This document shows positions 61,846 to 64,000 of a stretch of DNA of 64,000 bases, piece after piece. Within the stretch, counting starts at the first letter, position 1; every line of letters begins with the position of its first letter. A program made the position numbers and the translations under genes. Source of the DNA: CAZOWM01 sp964583615. GTDB taxonomy: Bacteria; Spirochaetota; B62-G9; DRHN01. The stretch spans positions 15,417 to 79,416 of the forward strand of contig CAZOWM010000010.1 of assembly GCA_964583615.1 (NCBI GenBank). The letters are read 5' to 3'. The notes below the pieces were generated by a model. That model did not search any database, was not told the DNA's origin, and worked only from the letters and a program-made list of their open reading frames with translations.

Positions 61846-62763
61846 ATGGGAATTTTCAAAAAAAAGGACGAAGACCGGGATTCCGAAGACTCGAGGAACC
61901 TTCCTACGGATATAGTTCTCAATCCAGGTTTGAAGGTTCTGGAAGGGTTCAAATCGGATAAAGAGATTCCTGAACCGATCATTCGTTTGGCCAAATATAT
62001 GAGGGATCGGTTCGGCCTGAATGCAGGTGATACCGTTGTTGTGAAAAAGGATGACAAGCTGGTAAAAGCAAGGGTCGAAGTATCGAGCGCGTCGGACGGA
62101 GAGGAGCACATCTGCAGGCTCAACCGGGCTGCGAGGGACCTCCTGCAGGTTAACGTCGGCGCGGAAATTGAAATCATTCCTCCGGAGACGCTCCTCCTCC
62201 TCATCGACACCTCAGGGAGCATGGGTGACTTTGTGACCGGAATCATGAAGATGGATGCGACAAGGAATGCGGTTCGCGAGTTTATCAGAAGCAAGTTTCT
62301 CATGTCCGAAGGCGACAAAATCGGAATCGTCAGTTTCGGCCAGTTTGCAAACATCGTTGAGCGTCCGACGATGAATTACGAGCATCTCGAAAACAGATCA
62401 AGCGTCCTTATGCCGAACGGCGCAACTGCAATGCATGAGGGCATGAGCCTTGCCATCGATGTCCTTTCATTCTCAGAGGGTGCGAAACGGATTGTCATGC
62501 TCACAGACGGAGTGCCGACCACTACCGGGAAAATGGCGATTATCGCACTCGCAAAAACCGCTGCTGCAAAGCACATCGTCATCGACACGGTTGGGGTGGG
62601 TTCGCCATTTGATCTCATGGGATACGACGAACTGCTGCTGAAGAAAATTGCGGCGATCACCGGTGGAACATTCAGAAGAGTCCTGGACATTCAGGAGCTC
62701 ACCGGGCAGTTTCGGGAGCTTGCCGCGGGAAAAAATTACACATATCTTCTGCCCGAAAAGTAA
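61846..62763 (+). CDS. VWA-domain protein with N-terminal CDC48-like barrel
   Basis: A 305-residue cytoplasmic protein. Residues about 20-110 resemble a double-psi beta-barrel like the N domain of CDC48/VAT ATPases (LNAGDTVVVKKDDKLVKA; RAARDLLQVNVGAEIEI). A von Willebrand A domain follows with a full metal site: D121TSGS, then Thr in PNGATAM, and the later Asp in MLTDGVPT. Such VWA proteins often assist MoxR-type AAA+ ATPases, but none is nearby. ATG 61846 follows the repeat-borne ribosome-binding site. Confidence 0.85.
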   Translation: MGIFKKKDEDRDSEDSRNLPTDIVLNPGLKVLEGFKSDKEIPEPIIRLAKYMRDRFGLNAGDTVVVKKDDKLVKARVEVSSASDGEEHICRLNRAARDLLQVNVGAEIEIIPPETLLLLIDTSGSMGDFVTGIMKMDATRNAVREFIRSKFLMSEGDKIGIVSFGQFANIVERPTMNYEHLENRSSVLMPNGATAMHEGMSLAIDVLSFSEGAKRIVMLTDGVPTTTGKMAIIALAKTAAAKHIVIDTVGVGSPFDLMGYDELLLKKIAAITGGTFRRVLDIQELTGQFRELAAGKNYTYLLPEK

Positions 62764-62815
62764 CGGGCGCTATGAAGCATTGAGGAAAAAAAGCGCCGGA
62801 ATCCGGAGGAAAGAG

Positions 62816-63262
62816 ATGGGGGAAGAGAGGAGAAAATTTATCCGTCACCCTCTGAGCTACCCTCTCAAAACGACGGTGAATCGCTCCAAAACCGGCCTGA
62901 AAGAGGTGTTGGGCGAGTCCCAGAACATCGGAGCGGGCGGATTGCTTTTCTTCAGTGAGAGCCCGATAGCCCCCGGGTCTGAAGTGGAAATCGAGCTTCA
63001 CGTGGAGGGAAAAAATTTTCAAATCGACGGAAACGTTGTTCGCTGCTTGGAGAAGAGCGATAGCGAATACTTCAGCATTGCGGTGGCATTTCACGAACCG
63101 AGCGATCTCCTGAAAGCCCGGATGATGGAACAGGTCGTTCGGATAGAACTGTTTAAGAACCGCCTCGAACGCAGATACAATGTGAGTCTCGACTTCGCAT
63201 CCGTGGCAAAGGAATGGATCCGACGGTACTCGAAGTTCTTTGCGAGACGATATGACGTGTAG
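62816..63262 (+). CDS. PilZ-domain protein (probable c-di-GMP receptor)
   Basis: A 148-residue protein. The c-di-GMP signature is present as an RxxxR-type block (ERRKFIRHPL, residues about 4-13) and the second motif NIGAGGLLFF. The beta-barrel follows. A C-terminal extension of about 50 residues is basic and helical (MMEQVVRIELFKNRLERRY). ATG 62816 is set by a strong CGGAGGAAAG site; the frame extends far upstream into the VWA gene. It may link c-di-GMP to motility or surface properties. Confidence 0.87.
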   Translation: MGEERRKFIRHPLSYPLKTTVNRSKTGLKEVLGESQNIGAGGLLFFSESPIAPGSEVEIELHVEGKNFQIDGNVVRCLEKSDSEYFSIAVAFHEPSDLLKARMMEQVVRIELFKNRLERRYNVSLDFASVAKEWIRRYSKFFARRYDV

Positions 63263-63274
63263 TTTCCTTTATTC

Positions 63275-63709
63275 ATGACAAAAAGAAATTTATCCAGCAC
63301 TCTGTTCATTGCCGTGTTTTTGTGCGCGTGCCCGACTCTGTACAGCCAGAACTGGTCGAAGTACGACTTTGCAGACGAGCTCGAGTTCACCGAATACGTG
63401 GTCATGCCTGAAATACTGCTGTACAAGCTCATGGGAGAAGAAAAAGATTTTGTGCTTTACGACATCCGCGGTGAAAAAGATTTCAATATATCACATATTA
63501 CAGGTGCAAAAAACTTCCCATGGGAATCGGGGAGATTTCAGGAGCACAGCGAACAGTTCCCGAGGGACAAAGAGCTGTACATAGTAAGCGGAGACGGGAC
63601 CGACGGTTTTGATGCGGTGCGTTTCCTGCTCGCGAAGGGATTTTCGCGCGTTTACACGATTGAGGGCGGGCTTGCAAACTGGCCTTACACTAAATATATC
63701 GTGCGGTGA
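63275..63709 (+). CDS. Exported rhodanese-like protein lacking the active-site Cys
   Basis: A 144-residue protein with an N-terminal signal (TLFIAVFLCACPTLYSQ) and a rhodanese fold (FVLYDIRGEKDFNISHITGAKNFP...AVRFLLAKGFSRVYTIEGGLANW). In active rhodaneses the loop after the central strand begins with a catalytic Cys; here it reads VSGDGTDG, so sulfurtransferase activity is unlikely. It is probably a periplasmic binding or scaffold domain. It lies 12 bp after the PilZ gene and may be cotranscribed with it. Confidence 0.85.
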   Translation: MTKRNLSSTLFIAVFLCACPTLYSQNWSKYDFADELEFTEYVVMPEILLYKLMGEEKDFVLYDIRGEKDFNISHITGAKNFPWESGRFQEHSEQFPRDKELYIVSGDGTDGFDAVRFLLAKGFSRVYTIEGGLANWPYTKYIVR

Positions 63710-63718
63710 GCATGCACT

Positions 63719-63974
63719 TCACCTTTTCAATAATTCCCTTCGATCCGCGTCACCTTCCATGAGCAGGATGTTGTTGATGAGGAGTTCATCGTTTCCTGTG
63801 TTCTTGATGGTAAATGTTTTGGACTCGCTGAACAACACTGTCCCAAAATAAAAGGTTGACCCGTCCGCGTAATATGTGCTCCCCCTGTACTCCTTGCATG
63901 ATAACTATTTCAGGAGAAGGGCGGGCTCCCCGTATCCCTTGACCGTGAATGTGTAGGGGTTTTCGTCCGGGAAT
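63719..63974 (-). pseudogene. Decayed choice-of-anchor-D (ASH-like) repeat protein fragment
   Basis: On the minus strand a frame reads NPYTFTVKGYGEPALLL, then an in-frame TAG at 63905-63907, then STFYFGTVLFSESKTFTIKNTGNDELLI and finally EGDADRRELLKR before a TGA at 63719-63721. The FGTV...KTFTIKNTG and TFTVKGYG segments are characteristic of extracellular choice-of-anchor-D/ASH-type beta repeats. No start codon lies in frame, and stops also lie just upstream (63975-64000), so only a broken fragment remains in the window. Confidence 0.7.
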
Positions 63975-64000
63975 TAATCTCATAATTGTAATAAAAATAT

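Overview
The window is a 64 kb piece of chromosome from what looks like an anaerobic, saccharolytic, diderm bacterium. A spirochaete (Spirochaetota) is my best guess. The reasons are lipoproteins with spirochaete-style lipoboxes (11236-11583, 35640-36263, 56737-57729), a LysM protein and coiled-coil lipoprotein pair of treponemal flavour, an ExbB/ExbD/TonB cell-envelope locus, many sugar and alpha-glucan genes, acetate kinase and a tungsten-type aldehyde:ferredoxin oxidoreductase. No rRNA, tRNA, CRISPR array, insertion sequence or phage gene was recognised, so the taxonomy is inference from gene content only.

Layout. (1) 1-11178: a plus-strand catabolic operon for an unidentified sugar or sugar acid. 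It holds two Gfo/Idh/MocA oxidoreductases (the first cut by the window edge), an FGGY kinase, a phosphotriesterase remnant, a URO-D family protein, a GntR/UTRA regulator with its own promoter and operator-like repeats, a D-2-hydroxyacid dehydrogenase, KDPG aldolase, a cupin-type phosphoglucose isomerase, and an AOR-MoaD-ThiF trio. (2) 11236-18453: mixed single genes: a GspG-like lipoprotein with an LpxB-related glycosyltransferase, an FAH-family hydrolase, an orphan sugar-binding protein, an ABC exporter and an MscS channel. (3) 18584-21367: a cysteate-synthase-like PLP enzyme, a 43-residue membrane microprotein and a YeiH-type exporter, closed by a clear terminator. (4) 21373-26003, minus strand: a ribose-type ABC importer operon with an embedded short-chain dehydrogenase. 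(5) 26266-36263: a LysR regulator, then a tightly coupled TPR protein, outer-membrane barrel, ExbB, ExbD and TonB, followed by two minus-strand envelope proteins.

(6) 36461-54720: an alpha-glucan (glycogen) region in two blocks. The first has a debranching enzyme, a GT4 glycosyltransferase, a GH57-like protein that seems to have lost its catalytic residues, and glucan phosphorylase. The second is minus strand, with a 1618-residue GH13-GT5 (amylase + glycogen synthase) fusion and another large glycosyltransferase. Between them lie an ABC-2 exporter pair and sulfur amino-acid genes: cysE, a broken metY and an intact metX. (7) 54842-64000: single genes including a beta-lactamase-family hydrolase, lipoprotein SppA, a GDPD phosphodiesterase, acetate kinase, a PAC2 protein, a VWA protein preceded by a 56-bp direct repeat, a PilZ protein and a rhodanese-like secreted protein.

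Several decayed genes occur (phosphotriesterase 3616-3891, metY 46297-46843, a GT-like fragment 57782-57949, a choice-of-anchor-D repeat protein 63719-63974), suggesting ongoing gene loss. The most unusual items are the GH13-GT5 fusion with its inactive GH57 neighbour, the cysteate-synthase/microprotein/exporter cluster, and the AOR-MoaD-ThiF module attached to an Entner-Doudoroff-type operon.
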